A stretch of DNA of 64,000 nucleotides from Arhodomonas sp052060015 (GTDB lineage: Bacteria; Pseudomonadota; Gammaproteobacteria; Nitrococcales; Nitrococcaceae), in the NCBI RefSeq assembly GCF_052060015.1, contig NZ_JBPODZ010000001.1, forward strand, positions 124,001 through 188,000. The letters run 5' to 3'. Within the stretch, counting starts at the first letter, position 1, and the number at the start of each line of letters is the position of its first letter. Made by a program: the position numbers and the translations under genes. Positions 46,444 through 55,443 of this stretch are shown piece after piece. The notes under the pieces were generated by a model. It did no database searches, had not been told where the DNA came from, and saw nothing but the letters and a program-made list of their open reading frames with translations.

Positions 46444-48366
46444 CCCAAGTTCCACAGCTATGGGCATAAACTATTGATTCTGGGTTTCCGCGAACCCACA
46501 AAGTGTCACAACATCGGGTCAGGCCGGCGCCCGGGGCGCCTCCACACCGATATGGCGAAACAGGTCGAACTGCTCCGGGGTGGGCCTGGTGATCCCTTCA
46601 TAGCTTTGGCCGTCGACGCGGACCTTGTGGCGCTGGATCCGCCGCAGGCTGCGCAACGCATTCTGGGGTGAATGGTCGCTGCCGGCGCGTTGCAGCCGCT
46701 CGCGGAGGATGCGATGCAGCAGCAACGCGAGGAAGCAGATCAGCGCATGGGCGCGGATGCGATCCGGCAAGCGGTGGTAGACCGGCGCGATCTGGATATC
46801 GCTTTTGAGCACCCGGAAACCGCGCTCGATATCCGCCAGGGAGCGGTAACGGGCCACGATAGCCTGTGCGGACCAATCGTCGAGGCTGGTGACCAGCAGG
46901 AGCTTGCCGTCGAGGCGCTCCGCCGCCGACCAGGCCTGGTCATCGATCTCGTAACGGAACTGCTCGGCGCCCAGATCGGCTTTGACGATCCCGCTCATCT
47001 GGTGACGTAGCACCGTCTGGTGGAAACGCCGATGCGCGCTCCGGTCCGTTGAGCGCCGCCCGCGGCCGGGGCGACCGGCATCCTGGCTGTCCAATCGCTC
47101 AGCCAGCGCCTGGCCGATCTGCTCGATGCGCTCGACCTTGCGCCGCCGTGCCCGTGTCTGCTCTTGTGCTCTCTCGGGGTTGTGGGCCACCACGAGCCGC
47201 CGCTGCTGCCAGCGCGCTTCGGCCACCGACTCCTCACCGGAGGCCTCGGCCGCCTCGGCGAGTTGCGGATGCAGCTCCGCCATGACGTCGGTGAACTCCG
47301 CGTACCGCCGACCCGGCACGGCGAGGATGTAGTCCACGGCCAGGCCCTGGTCCTCGGCAAGGGCCTCCAGCGTGTCGACATTGTCGAGCGTCAGCAGGCC
47401 GCGGTCGGCGACGATGACGACCCGCTTCAAAGCGAACCGTGCCAAAAGCCGTTGGAGCATCGGCACGAGGGTGCGCGCCTCGGCGACATTGCCCTCGAAA
47501 ACGTCATGGGCAATCGGTAGACCATCGGCGGTCTGCACCACCCCGAGGGCGAACTGCCGAGCGATGCCGCCGGTATCCTTGCTATGCCCGTGCCGCCGCA
47601 GGTCCTCGGCAAGCTCCTGTTCGCCGTGGATCCGCACCGTCGTCAGGTCCCAGAATACGACGCTAAGCTCCTGGTCGAGCAACGGCTTGAGCTGCTCGGC
47701 GACCGCCTGTTCAACGCGCCCAGCATGGTTCATCAACGCGTCCATGACGCGTAGCAGGTGCTCGTGGCGGAGCTGCTCGGCATCGACGCCCGGCAGGCTG
47801 ACATCCTCGCGCAGCCACTCCAGCACACCGAGCTTGCTACGGGGGCTCGCGAGGCGATTGAACACCATTGCCCGGATCAGTGCCTCGGCGTCCAGCTCGC
47901 GCCGCGAGGATCGCAGCGCCTTGCGCAGCGCTTGGTCGAGCCCTAGCTCCTGCCAGAGCTGATGCAACGCCCAGAGATCGCCGTAGGCGCGCGCTCGCTG
48001 GAACTCTGGGGCGCCTTGCTTGGCCTCGGGGCGGCCGACGGCGCGCTGGAGTCCGCGGATCAGGCCATCGACCTCGTCTTCACTGATCTGATCCAGCCGC
48101 CCGAGGTTCGCGACGACGCGCTGCTTCACCTTGCCGCCTTCGTCGCGATAGCCCTCGACCAGCCGCAGGTAGCGTCGTGGCCCGGACTTGGTGACTCGCA
48201 CGTACATGTCACGACGTTAGCGAAGTATGGCCTTATTTGCAATACCTTTCCGTCTCTGCACGTGTCACAACAGGCGATGCGCTCTCAGCTGCTGCCTCCG
48301 CCATGCTCATCAGGGGGTTACGCTACGTTCAACGCTCCAAGACCGGAGTGAGCTGTGGAACTCGGG
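46444..48366 (-). mobile_element. IS1634-like insertion sequence
   Basis: 1923 bases bounded by 16-base inverted ends, CCCAAGTTCCACAGCT on the left and CCCGAGTTCCACAGCT (complement) on the right, one mismatch. The 6-base target duplication GAGCCA lies at 46438-46443 and 48367-48372. A single transposase gene fills most of it. The high similarity of ends and intact gene suggest a recent insertion. Confidence 0.9.
46519..48207 (-). CDS. IS1634-family transposase
   Basis: A 562-residue transposase. The start MYVRVTKSGPRRYLRLVEGY and GGKVKQRVVANLGRLD are family hallmarks. The DDE core includes VVFWDLTTVRIHGEQE, VVIVADRGLLTLDNV and, near the C-terminus, IVARYRSLADIERGFRVLKS (the YREK-like region) with IQIAPVYHRLPDRIRAH. 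The gene appears intact. Confidence 0.92.
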   Translation of the reverse strand: MYVRVTKSGPRRYLRLVEGYRDEGGKVKQRVVANLGRLDQISEDEVDGLIRGLQRAVGRPEAKQGAPEFQRARAYGDLWALHQLWQELGLDQALRKALRSSRRELDAEALIRAMVFNRLASPRSKLGVLEWLREDVSLPGVDAEQLRHEHLLRVMDALMNHAGRVEQAVAEQLKPLLDQELSVVFWDLTTVRIHGEQELAEDLRRHGHSKDTGGIARQFALGVVQTADGLPIAHDVFEGNVAEARTLVPMLQRLLARFALKRVVIVADRGLLTLDNVDTLEALAEDQGLAVDYILAVPGRRYAEFTDVMAELHPQLAEAAEASGEESVAEARWQQRRLVVAHNPERAQEQTRARRRKVERIEQIGQALAERLDSQDAGRPGRGRRSTDRSAHRRFHQTVLRHQMSGIVKADLGAEQFRYEIDDQAWSAAERLDGKLLLVTSLDDWSAQAIVARYRSLADIERGFRVLKSDIQIAPVYHRLPDRIRAHALICFLALLLHRILRERLQRAGSDHSPQNALRSLRRIQRHKVRVDGQSYEGITRPTPEQFDLFRHIGVEAPRAPA

Positions 48367-48867
48367 GAGCCAGCGCGAGGGACAGGCGGCGACCAGTGCC
48401 TCGTGGAAGCGCAGGTTGCGCCGCTCCCACTCGGCGAAGGCAGTGGCCGGCTCGTGCTCAAGCTTCTCGAGCTGGTGGTAGGCGGCCACCACCTCCGACT
48501 CCCAGGCGTCGTCACCGTGCTCGATGCTCTGGCGCAGGGCCTCGTTCTCAATCAGCACGCGGGTGTTGGTGACGTCCCAGAGGTCGTCCAGGTCGATGGG
48601 CGGCACCCGGAAACCGCGCTGACCGAACGCGATTACCAGCCCCTCGCCCACCAGCCGGGCCAGGGCCTCGCGGATGGGACTGGCGCCGATGCCGTAGTGC
48701 TCGGTGAGTGGCTTGACGGCCAGGCGCATACCCGGCGTCCAGAGCCCGGTGATGATGTCGCGCTTGAGCTGGTGGTAGGCGCGGTCGGACAGGGTGGCGG
48801 CAGTCTCGGCCTCGTTCATCTTTTGCACCATCGGTATTTCCAGTTAATCGCGAGTGTAGCAATAGCC

Positions 48868-48896
48868 TTGACAATTCGTCAGCGCAAATACATGAT
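48868..48896 (+). promoter_or_regulatory. sigma-70 promoter of the lower-pathway operon
   Basis: TTGACA (48868-48873), 17 bases, CATGAT (48891-48896). The -35 is perfect and the -10 matches at 4 of 6. It lies 55 bases before the HbpS-like gene and next to the start of the disrupted regulator gene, so the regulator could have acted here. Confidence 0.6.
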
Positions 48897-48950
48897 GCGC
48901 CAAAACATCGATAAAAACGCGGAACGTCGACATTATATGAGGAAGCAGCG

Positions 48951-49376
48951 TTGAACACCACCGAAACCCTTCAAACCCTGAGCTGGGAGGCGGCCCACAC
49001 CGCGGTGCGGGCCGCGGTGGAGCGGGCCGGCTCGCTGGGTATACGAATCAACGCGGCGGTGGTCGATGCGGCTGGCCTGCCGGCGGCCTTCCTCCGCATG
49101 ACCGGGGCGCCGCTGCACAGCTCGAGCATCGCCCAGGACAAGGCCTACACCGCCGCCGGCTTCAGCCTGTCCACCGCCGAGTGGGACGCCGTGGTGGGGG
49201 ACAACGAGGCCCTGCGGACGGGTCTGGCACAGCGGCCGCGGCTGGTGATGTTCGGTGGCGGTCTGCCCGTGTTGGGGGACGGGACCTGCCTCGGCGGCAT
49301 CGGGGTCTCCGGCGGCAGCGAGGAGCAGGACGAGGAATGCGCGCGGGCCGGCCTGGCGGCCATTGGGCTAGCGTAA
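48951..49376 (+). CDS. GlcG/HbpS-family protein
   Basis: A 141-residue heme-degrading/HbpS-like (DUF336) protein: LSWEAAHTAVRAAVERAG, NAAVVDAAGLPAAFLRM, QDKAYTAAGF and GGGLPVLGDGTCLGGIGVSGG. Members are often found inside aromatic meta-pathway operons; their role there is unclear. The start is TTG, preceded by AGGAAG. It is the first gene after the promoter at 48868-48896. Confidence 0.82.
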   Translation: MNTTETLQTLSWEAAHTAVRAAVERAGSLGIRINAAVVDAAGLPAAFLRMTGAPLHSSSIAQDKAYTAAGFSLSTAEWDAVVGDNEALRTGLAQRPRLVMFGGGLPVLGDGTCLGGIGVSGGSEEQDEECARAGLAAIGLA

Positions 49377-49404
49377 GGCAATCAGCGCAATTCGGGTGAA
49401 CGCA

Positions 49405-50865
49405 ATGAAAGAGATCAGGCATTTCATCAACGGCGAGTACCTGGGGTCGGATTCGGGCCGCATCTTCGACGACATCGATCCAGCCAGCGGCGAAGTCATC
49501 GCCCGGGTCCATGAGGGCGGCCAGGCGGAGATCGACGCTGCCGCCCGGGCGGCCCGCGATGCCCTGGACGGCGAGTGGGGCCATATGCCGGTGGCGCAGC
49601 GCATGGAGCTGCTGCACAAGGTGGCCGACGGCATCAACGCGCGATTCGAGGAATTCCTGATCGCCGAGTGCCAGGACACCGGCAAGCCCCGGTCCCTGGC
49701 CAGCCACATCGATATTCCCCGGGGCGCGGCCAACTTCAAGATCTTCGCCGACCTGGTGAAGAACGTGCCCACGGAGACCTTCCACATGGACACGCCCGAC
49801 GGTGCCGGGGCGCTCAACTACGCGGTCCGCCACCCGAAGGGCGTCATCGGCGTGATCTCCCCCTGGAACCTGCCGTTGCTGCTGATGACCTGGAAGGTGG
49901 GCCCGGCGCTGGCCTGCGGCAACACGGTGGTGGTCAAGCCCTCGGAGGAGACGCCCCAGACCACGGCGCTGCTGGGCGAGGTGATGAACGAGGCGGGCAT
50001 CCCGAATGGTGTCTACAACGTGGTCCACGGCTTCGGCCCGGATTCCGCCGGCGAGTTCCTGACGCGGCACAGTCAGGTGGACGCGCTGACCTTCACCGGC
50101 GAGACGCGCACGGGCACGGCCATCATGAAGGCCGCCGCCGACGGCATCCGCGACGTCTCCTTCGAGCTCGGCGGCAAGAACCCGGCCATCGTCTTTGCCG
50201 ACGCGGACATGGACAAGGCCATCGAGGGGACCATGCGCTCGGCCTTCGCCAACTGCGGCCAGGTCTGCTTCGGCACTGAGCGGGTCTACGTCCAGCGTCC
50301 GGTCTTCGACGAGTTCGTGGCCCGTCTGAAGGAAGGCGCGGAGTCCCTGCGCATGGGCCATTTCGAGGACGAGGGCGTGAATTTCGGCCCGCTGATCAGC
50401 CAGGAGCACCGGGACAAGGTGCTTGGCTACTACCGCTTGGCAGAGGAAGAGGGTGCCACCGTGGTCACCGGTGGCGGGGTGCCGGACATGGATGCACGTT
50501 TCGGCGGCGGCGCCTGGATTCAGCCGACCATCTGGACCGGCCTCGATGACGATGCGCGCGTGGTCCGCGAGGAGATTTTCGGTCCCTGCTGCCATATCCG
50601 TCCGTTCGACGACGAGGACGAGGTGCTGGGCCTCGCCAACGATACCGAGTACGGCCTGGCGGCCAGCGTCTGGACCCGGGATCTCTCCCGCGCCAACCGT
50701 GTCGCCCGCAGGCTCGAGGCCGGCCTGGTCTGGGTCAACAGCTGGTTCCTGCGCGATCTGCGCACGCCCTTCGGCGGCAGCAAGATGTCGGGCATCGGCC
50801 GGGAAGGCGGAGTCCACGGGCTGGAGTTCTACTCCGAGCTCACCAACGTTTGCATCAAGCTTTGA
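49405..50865 (+). CDS. dmpC: 2-hydroxymuconic semialdehyde dehydrogenase
   Basis: A 486-residue NAD-dependent aldehyde dehydrogenase. The cofactor and catalytic motifs are SPWNLPLLLMTWK, FTGETRTG, FELGGKNPA (general-base Glu) and NCGQVCFGTERV (nucleophilic Cys). It oxidises the ring-cleavage product to 2-hydroxymuconate (4-oxalocrotonate branch). MKEIRHFINGEYL at 49405 is the usual N-terminus; GTG at 49396 is possible. Confidence 0.93.
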   Translation: MKEIRHFINGEYLGSDSGRIFDDIDPASGEVIARVHEGGQAEIDAAARAARDALDGEWGHMPVAQRMELLHKVADGINARFEEFLIAECQDTGKPRSLASHIDIPRGAANFKIFADLVKNVPTETFHMDTPDGAGALNYAVRHPKGVIGVISPWNLPLLLMTWKVGPALACGNTVVVKPSEETPQTTALLGEVMNEAGIPNGVYNVVHGFGPDSAGEFLTRHSQVDALTFTGETRTGTAIMKAAADGIRDVSFELGGKNPAIVFADADMDKAIEGTMRSAFANCGQVCFGTERVYVQRPVFDEFVARLKEGAESLRMGHFEDEGVNFGPLISQEHRDKVLGYYRLAEEEGATVVTGGGVPDMDARFGGGAWIQPTIWTGLDDDARVVREEIFGPCCHIRPFDDEDEVLGLANDTEYGLAASVWTRDLSRANRVARRLEAGLVWVNSWFLRDLRTPFGGSKMSGIGREGGVHGLEFYSELTNVCIKL

Positions 50866-50876
50866 GGGCCCGAGCC

Positions 50877-51704
50877 ATGGATACCCCGAGCAACCCCGAA
50901 ATCGGCCTCAGCATCAACGCCGCGGGCATCGAGACGAACTACCACGATCAGGGTGAGGGTCCACCGGTACTGCTGCTGCACGGCTCCGGTCCCGGGGTCA
51001 GTGCCTGGGCCAACTGGCGGCTCACGCTACCGCCGCTGGCCGAGTCCCGGCGCGTTATCGCGCCGGACGTGGTGGGTTTCGGATTTACCGAGCGGCCCGA
51101 AGGCATCGAGTACACGCCGGAGCAATGGGTCCGGCATGCGGTCGGTTTCCTGGATGCCCTGGGGCTGGACCAGGTGGATTTGGTCGGCAACTCCTTCGGC
51201 GGCGGCCTCGCCCTGCGCCTGGCGCAGGAGCACCCTGCACGGGTCCGCAAGCTGGTGCTGATGGGCGCCGTGAGCCTGTCCTTTCCCCTGACAGAAGGCC
51301 TGGACAGCGTCTGGGGCTACGAGCCCTCGTCGGAGAACATGCGTGCGCTGATCAAGCTCTTCGCCTACGACCAGTCCCTTGCCAGCGACGATCTCGCCGA
51401 GCTGCGCCACCGCGCGAGCACCCGGCCGGGGGTTCAGGAGGCCTATGCCGCCATGTTCCCGGCGCCGCGCCAGCGCTGGGTGGACATGCTCGCAAGCACC
51501 GAGGAGGCGCTCGCCGCGCTGCCCAACGAGACGCTGATCGTCCACGGCCGTGATGACCGGGTGATCCCCGTCGAGGTCTCGGAACGGGCGTTCCGGCTGA
51601 TCGACCGGGCCCAGCTGCATCTCTTCGGCCGTTGCGGCCACTGGGTGCAGATCGAGCACGCCCAGCGGTTTAACCGTCTGCTGGCGGATTTCCTGGCGGA
51701 ATAA
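50877..51704 (+). CDS. dmpD: 2-hydroxymuconic semialdehyde hydrolase
   Basis: A 275-residue alpha/beta hydrolase. Motifs: the oxyanion region LLLHGSGPGVSAWANW, nucleophile elbow GNSFGGG, acid in IVHGRDDRVIP and catalytic His in GHWVQIEHA. It removes formate (or acetate from the methyl derivative) from the ring-cleavage product. It starts 11 bases after dmpC. Confidence 0.93.
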   Translation: MDTPSNPEIGLSINAAGIETNYHDQGEGPPVLLLHGSGPGVSAWANWRLTLPPLAESRRVIAPDVVGFGFTERPEGIEYTPEQWVRHAVGFLDALGLDQVDLVGNSFGGGLALRLAQEHPARVRKLVLMGAVSLSFPLTEGLDSVWGYEPSSENMRALIKLFAYDQSLASDDLAELRHRASTRPGVQEAYAAMFPAPRQRWVDMLASTEEALAALPNETLIVHGRDDRVIPVEVSERAFRLIDRAQLHLFGRCGHWVQIEHAQRFNRLLADFLAE

Positions 51705-51748
51705 CGGCCGCGGCGCAAGCCACCGGAACAATCACAGGAGGTCACGAC

Positions 51749-52534
51749 GTGGACCAGAACACGATTCAAGCCCTCGGCGACGAGCTCTATGAAGCCCTTC
51801 GCGGCCGGAAAACCGTGGAGCCGTTGACCGAGCGGGAGCCGGACATCCGCACCGAGGACGCCTACCACGTCTCGATGCGCATGCTTGAGCGGCGCAAGGC
51901 AGACGGGGAACGGGTTATCGGCAAGAAGATCGGCGTCACCAGCAAGGCCGTGCAGGCCATGCTCAACGTCCACCAGCCGGACTTCGGCTACCTCACCGAC
52001 GCCATGCTGTTCGGCAACGGCGAGGAGTTGCCAATCAGTGAGCGATTGATCGCCCCGCGGGCCGAGGGCGAGGTGGCGTTCGTGCTCAAGCGCGATCTGC
52101 AGGGGCCGGGCGTCACCAACGCCGAGGTGCTGCGCGCCACCGAGTGCGTCATGCCCTGCTTCGAGATCGTCGATTCCCGCATTCGCGACTGGAAGATCAG
52201 GATCCAGGACACCGTGGCGGACAACGCCTCCTGCGGGCTGTTCGTGCTGGGCGACCAGATCGTCGATCCCCGCCGCGTGGACCTGTCCGTCTGCGGCATG
52301 GTGGTGGAGAAGAACGGCGAGGTGGTCAGCACCGGCTCGGGCGCCGCGGCCCTGGGCTCGCCGGTGAACTGCGTGGCCTGGCTGGCCAACACCCTGGGTG
52401 AGTTCGGTATCAAGCTGGAGGCCGGCGAGGTCATCCTGTCCGGCTCGCTGGTACCGCTGCTGCTCATCCAGCCCGGCGAATCCATGCACCTGAGTATCGG
52501 CGGCATCGGCACCGCCTCGACGCGGTTTGTCTGA
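51749..52534 (+). CDS. dmpE: 2-oxopent-4-enoate hydratase
   Basis: A 261-residue protein of the hydratase/decarboxylase family: GKKIGVTSKAVQAML, PRAEGEVAFVLKRDL, CFEIVDSRIRDWKI and DNASCGLFVLG are family blocks. It hydrates 2-hydroxypenta-2,4-dienoate to 4-hydroxy-2-oxovalerate. GTG start after AGGAGG. It is a paralogue of the dmpH product encoded downstream. Confidence 0.9.
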   Translation: MDQNTIQALGDELYEALRGRKTVEPLTEREPDIRTEDAYHVSMRMLERRKADGERVIGKKIGVTSKAVQAMLNVHQPDFGYLTDAMLFGNGEELPISERLIAPRAEGEVAFVLKRDLQGPGVTNAEVLRATECVMPCFEIVDSRIRDWKIRIQDTVADNASCGLFVLGDQIVDPRRVDLSVCGMVVEKNGEVVSTGSGAAALGSPVNCVAWLANTLGEFGIKLEAGEVILSGSLVPLLLIQPGESMHLSIGGIGTASTRFV

Positions 52535-52567
52535 GCCGCGCGCTGAATCCTGAAGGAGGGAATGGAC

Positions 52568-53527
52568 ATGACCATGAAAGCGGCCGTGATCGGCTCCGGC
52601 AACATCGGCACCGATCTGATGATCAAGATCATGCGCAACGCCAAACACCTGGAAATGGCGGTGATGGTGGGTATCGACCCCGAGTCGGACGGTCTGGCGC
52701 GGGCGCGGCGTCTGGGCGTGGAGGCTTGCGACACCGGCGTAGACGGCCTGGTGAAGATGCCCGTGTTCGAGGAGATCGACGTGGTCTTCGACGCCACCTC
52801 GGCGAAAGCGCATGTGTACAACGACGCGGTGCTGCGCGAGGCGAAGCCGGATATCCAGGTCATCGACCTCACCCCGGCGGCCATCGGCCCATACTGCGTG
52901 CCGGTGGTGAACCTGGAGGAGACTCTGACCGACCCGGAGGTGAACAACGTCAACATGGTCACCTGCGGCGGTCAGGCCACGGTACCCATGGTGGCCGCGG
53001 TGGCCGGCGTCACCGAGGTGAGCTACGCGGAGATCGTCGCCTCCATCTCCAGCCGCTCCGCCGGTCCGGGGACGCGGGCCAACATCGACGAGTTCACCGA
53101 GACCACCAGCCAGGGGCTGGAGGCCGTGGGCGGCGCCAGGCGCGGCAAGGCCATCATCATCCTCAACCCCGCCGAGCCGCCGCTTCTGATGCGCGACACC
53201 GTCTACACGCTCTCGCCGCTGTCGGCCGATGAGGCGCAGATCGAGTCGGCCGTCAACGCCATGGTCGAGCGCGTGGCCAGCTACGTGCCCGGCTACCGGC
53301 TCAAGCAGCAGGTGCAGTTCGAGCGTTTCGACGACACCCGCCCGCTGAACGTGCCCGGTCTCGGCAAGGTCACGGGCCTGAAGACCTCGATCTTCCTGGA
53401 GGTGGAGGGCGCGGCCCACTACCTGCCGGCCTACGCGGGCAACCTGGACATCATGACCTCGGCGGCGCTGGCGACGGCTGAGCGCTTCGCCGAGCACGCC
53501 GCCGAGCAGGCGGGCGCCACCGCCTGA
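52568..53527 (+). CDS. dmpF: acetaldehyde dehydrogenase (acylating)
   Basis: About 319 residues. Rossmann start AAVIGSGNIGTDLM, active-site Cys in MVTCGGQATVPMV, and SRSAGPGTRANIDEF are diagnostic. It turns acetaldehyde into acetyl-CoA and works in complex with the DmpG aldolase. The ATG at 52568 is seven bases from AAGGAGGG; the ATG at 52562 is closer than usual. Confidence 0.94.
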   Translation: MTMKAAVIGSGNIGTDLMIKIMRNAKHLEMAVMVGIDPESDGLARARRLGVEACDTGVDGLVKMPVFEEIDVVFDATSAKAHVYNDAVLREAKPDIQVIDLTPAAIGPYCVPVVNLEETLTDPEVNNVNMVTCGGQATVPMVAAVAGVTEVSYAEIVASISSRSAGPGTRANIDEFTETTSQGLEAVGGARRGKAIIILNPAEPPLLMRDTVYTLSPLSADEAQIESAVNAMVERVASYVPGYRLKQQVQFERFDDTRPLNVPGLGKVTGLKTSIFLEVEGAAHYLPAYAGNLDIMTSAALATAERFAEHAAEQAGATA

Positions 53528-53540
53528 GGGAGGACCCATC

Positions 53541-54584
53541 ATGGACAACAAGCTCTACATCTCCGACGTCACCCTGCGCGACGGCTCCCACGCCATCCGC
53601 CACCAGTACAGCGTGGACAACGCCCGGCGCATCGCCGCCGCCCTGGACCGTGCCAAAGTGGACTCCATCGAGGTTGCCCACGGCGACGGCATCCAGGGCT
53701 CGTCGTTCAACTACGGCTTCGGTGCCCACACCGACCTGGAGTGGATCGAGGCCGTCGCGGAGACGGTAACCCACGCCCAGGTGGCGACCCTGCTTCTGCC
53801 GGGTATCGCTACCGTACACGACCTGCGTGCCGCCTATGACGCCGGGGCGCGCATCGTGCGCGTGGCGACCCATTGCACGGAGGCCGACGTCTCCAGGCAG
53901 CATATCGAGTACGCCCGGGAGCTCGGGATGGATACGGTGGGCTTCCTGATGATGAGCCACATGACGGAGCCGAAGCACCTGGCCGAGCAGGCGAAGCTCA
54001 TGGAGAGCTACGGAGCGACCTGCATCTACGTGGTGGACTCCGCCGGTGCCATGACCATGGACGACATCCGGGCGCGATTCCGGGCGTTCCGGGACGTGCT
54101 GGATCCGGGCACCGAGCTCGGCATGCATGCCCACCACAACCTCAGTCTGGGCGTGGCCAACTCCATCGCCGCGGTGGAGGAGGGCTGCAACCGCATCGAC
54201 GCCAGCCTCACCGGCATGGGCGCGGGCGCCGGCAACGCGCCGCTGGAGGTGTTCATCGCCGCCGCCGACCGTATGGGCTGGAATCACGGCTGCGACCTCT
54301 ACACCCTGATGGACGCCGCCGACGACATTGTCCGGCCGCTGCAGGACCGCCCCGTGCGGGTGGACCGGGAGACCCTGGCGCTGGGTTATGCCGGCGTCTA
54401 CTCCAGCTTCCTGCGCCATGCCGAGGCGGCCGCCGAGCGCTACGACCTGAAGACCGCCGACATCCTGGTGGAGCTGGGCCGGCGGCGCATGGTCGGTGGC
54501 CAGGAGGACATGATCGTGGACGTGGCCCTGGACATGCGCCGGGCCCGCGAAGAGGCCGGCGCGGCCGTGGGAGGCCAGGCATGA
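53541..54584 (+). CDS. dmpG: 4-hydroxy-2-oxovalerate aldolase
   Basis: A 347-residue HMGL-like TIM barrel: the metal motif SDVTLRDGSHAIRHQY at the start, then GMHAHHNLSLGVANS with the metal-binding His residues and the C-terminal communication domain. It splits 4-hydroxy-2-oxovalerate into pyruvate and acetaldehyde, passed to DmpF. It follows dmpF by 13 bases. Confidence 0.95.
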   Translation: MDNKLYISDVTLRDGSHAIRHQYSVDNARRIAAALDRAKVDSIEVAHGDGIQGSSFNYGFGAHTDLEWIEAVAETVTHAQVATLLLPGIATVHDLRAAYDAGARIVRVATHCTEADVSRQHIEYARELGMDTVGFLMMSHMTEPKHLAEQAKLMESYGATCIYVVDSAGAMTMDDIRARFRAFRDVLDPGTELGMHAHHNLSLGVANSIAAVEEGCNRIDASLTGMGAGAGNAPLEVFIAAADRMGWNHGCDLYTLMDAADDIVRPLQDRPVRVDRETLALGYAGVYSSFLRHAEAAAERYDLKTADILVELGRRRMVGGQEDMIVDVALDMRRAREEAGAAVGGQA

Positions 54585-55372
54585 GCACGCTGAACACGGA
54601 CCAGATCGAGTCCCTGTCCGAGCACCTGGAGTCCGCCGAGCTCCACGCTCGGGCGGTGCACAAAATCACCGACGACTATCTCGACATGGACTTCGAGGAC
54701 GCTTATGCCATCCAGTGGGCGACCCGCCGGCGCAAGGAGTCGCGCGGCAGCCGGATCGTGGGGCTGAAGATGGGGCTGACCTCCCGCGCCAAGATGAAGC
54801 AGATGGGCGTCGAGGAGCCCATCTACGGCTTCCTGGCCGACTACTTCCAGGAGGCCGAGGGTGCGGAGATCGATACGTCGAAGCTCATCCACCCGAAGGT
54901 GGAGGCGGAGATCGCCTTCATGACCCGCGCCCCGTTGCGGGGTCCGGGTTGTCACGTGGGCCAGGTGCTCGCCGCCACGGAGTTCGTGATGCCGGCGGTG
55001 GAGATCATCGACAGCCGCTACGAGAACTTCCGCTTCGACCTGCCCAGCGTGATCGCCGACAACGCCTCGTCATCGCGCTTCGTCACCGGCGGGGCCATCG
55101 CCGGTGCCCGGGAGATGGACCTCCGCACCGTCGGCGTGGTGCTGGAGAAGAACGGCGAGCCCGTGGAGGTCGGGGCCGGCGCGGCGGTGCTCAACCACCC
55201 GGCCTCCAGCATCGCGCTGCTCGCCAACATGCTCGCCGCCCGTGGCGAGGAGCTGCCCGCCGGCAGCCTGATCCTCTCCGGGGGCATCACCGCCGCGGCT
55301 TCGGTGTCGGCCGGCGACAGCGTGACCCTGCGTGCCCAGGGCATGGGCAGCGTGAGCCTGCGCTTCGAGTAA
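54581..55372 (+). CDS. dmpH: 4-oxalocrotonate (2-oxo-3-hexenedioate) decarboxylase
   Basis: A 263-residue paralogue of the hydratase: GLKMGLTSRAKMKQMGV, HPKVEAEIAFMTRAPL, AVEIIDSRYENFRF. It decarboxylates the tautomerised 4-oxalocrotonate to 2-hydroxypentadienoate. The ATG overlaps the dmpG stop (ATGA). Confidence 0.92.
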   Translation: MSTLNTDQIESLSEHLESAELHARAVHKITDDYLDMDFEDAYAIQWATRRRKESRGSRIVGLKMGLTSRAKMKQMGVEEPIYGFLADYFQEAEGAEIDTSKLIHPKVEAEIAFMTRAPLRGPGCHVGQVLAATEFVMPAVEIIDSRYENFRFDLPSVIADNASSSRFVTGGAIAGAREMDLRTVGVVLEKNGEPVEVGAGAAVLNHPASSIALLANMLAARGEELPAGSLILSGGITAAASVSAGDSVTLRAQGMGSVSLRFE

Positions 55373-55443
55373 CCGAAAGGGGTGCCGCGGAGCGGCGTCC
55401 CGGCCTTTCCCGAGAAGAAACGTTGTACAGGAGGGGAATCATC

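Larger units (their letters stand above)
46201..48831 (-). pseudogene. GntR/FCD regulator gene interrupted by an IS1634-like element
   Basis: The 5' half (48831-48367) encodes a GntR winged helix (LSDRAYHQLKRDIITGLW, PIREALARLVGEG) and the start of an FCD domain (FHEALVAACPSRWL). The 3' half (46443-46201) encodes the rest (WLQRMREILHDQHRRYRF to the stop). Removing 46444-48366 and one copy of the 6-base duplication joins them in frame, SRWL-QRMREIL, giving a normal 233-residue protein. It is divergent from the lower-pathway operon and was probably its regulator. As it stands only a truncated protein with the DNA-binding domain could be made. Confidence 0.88.
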
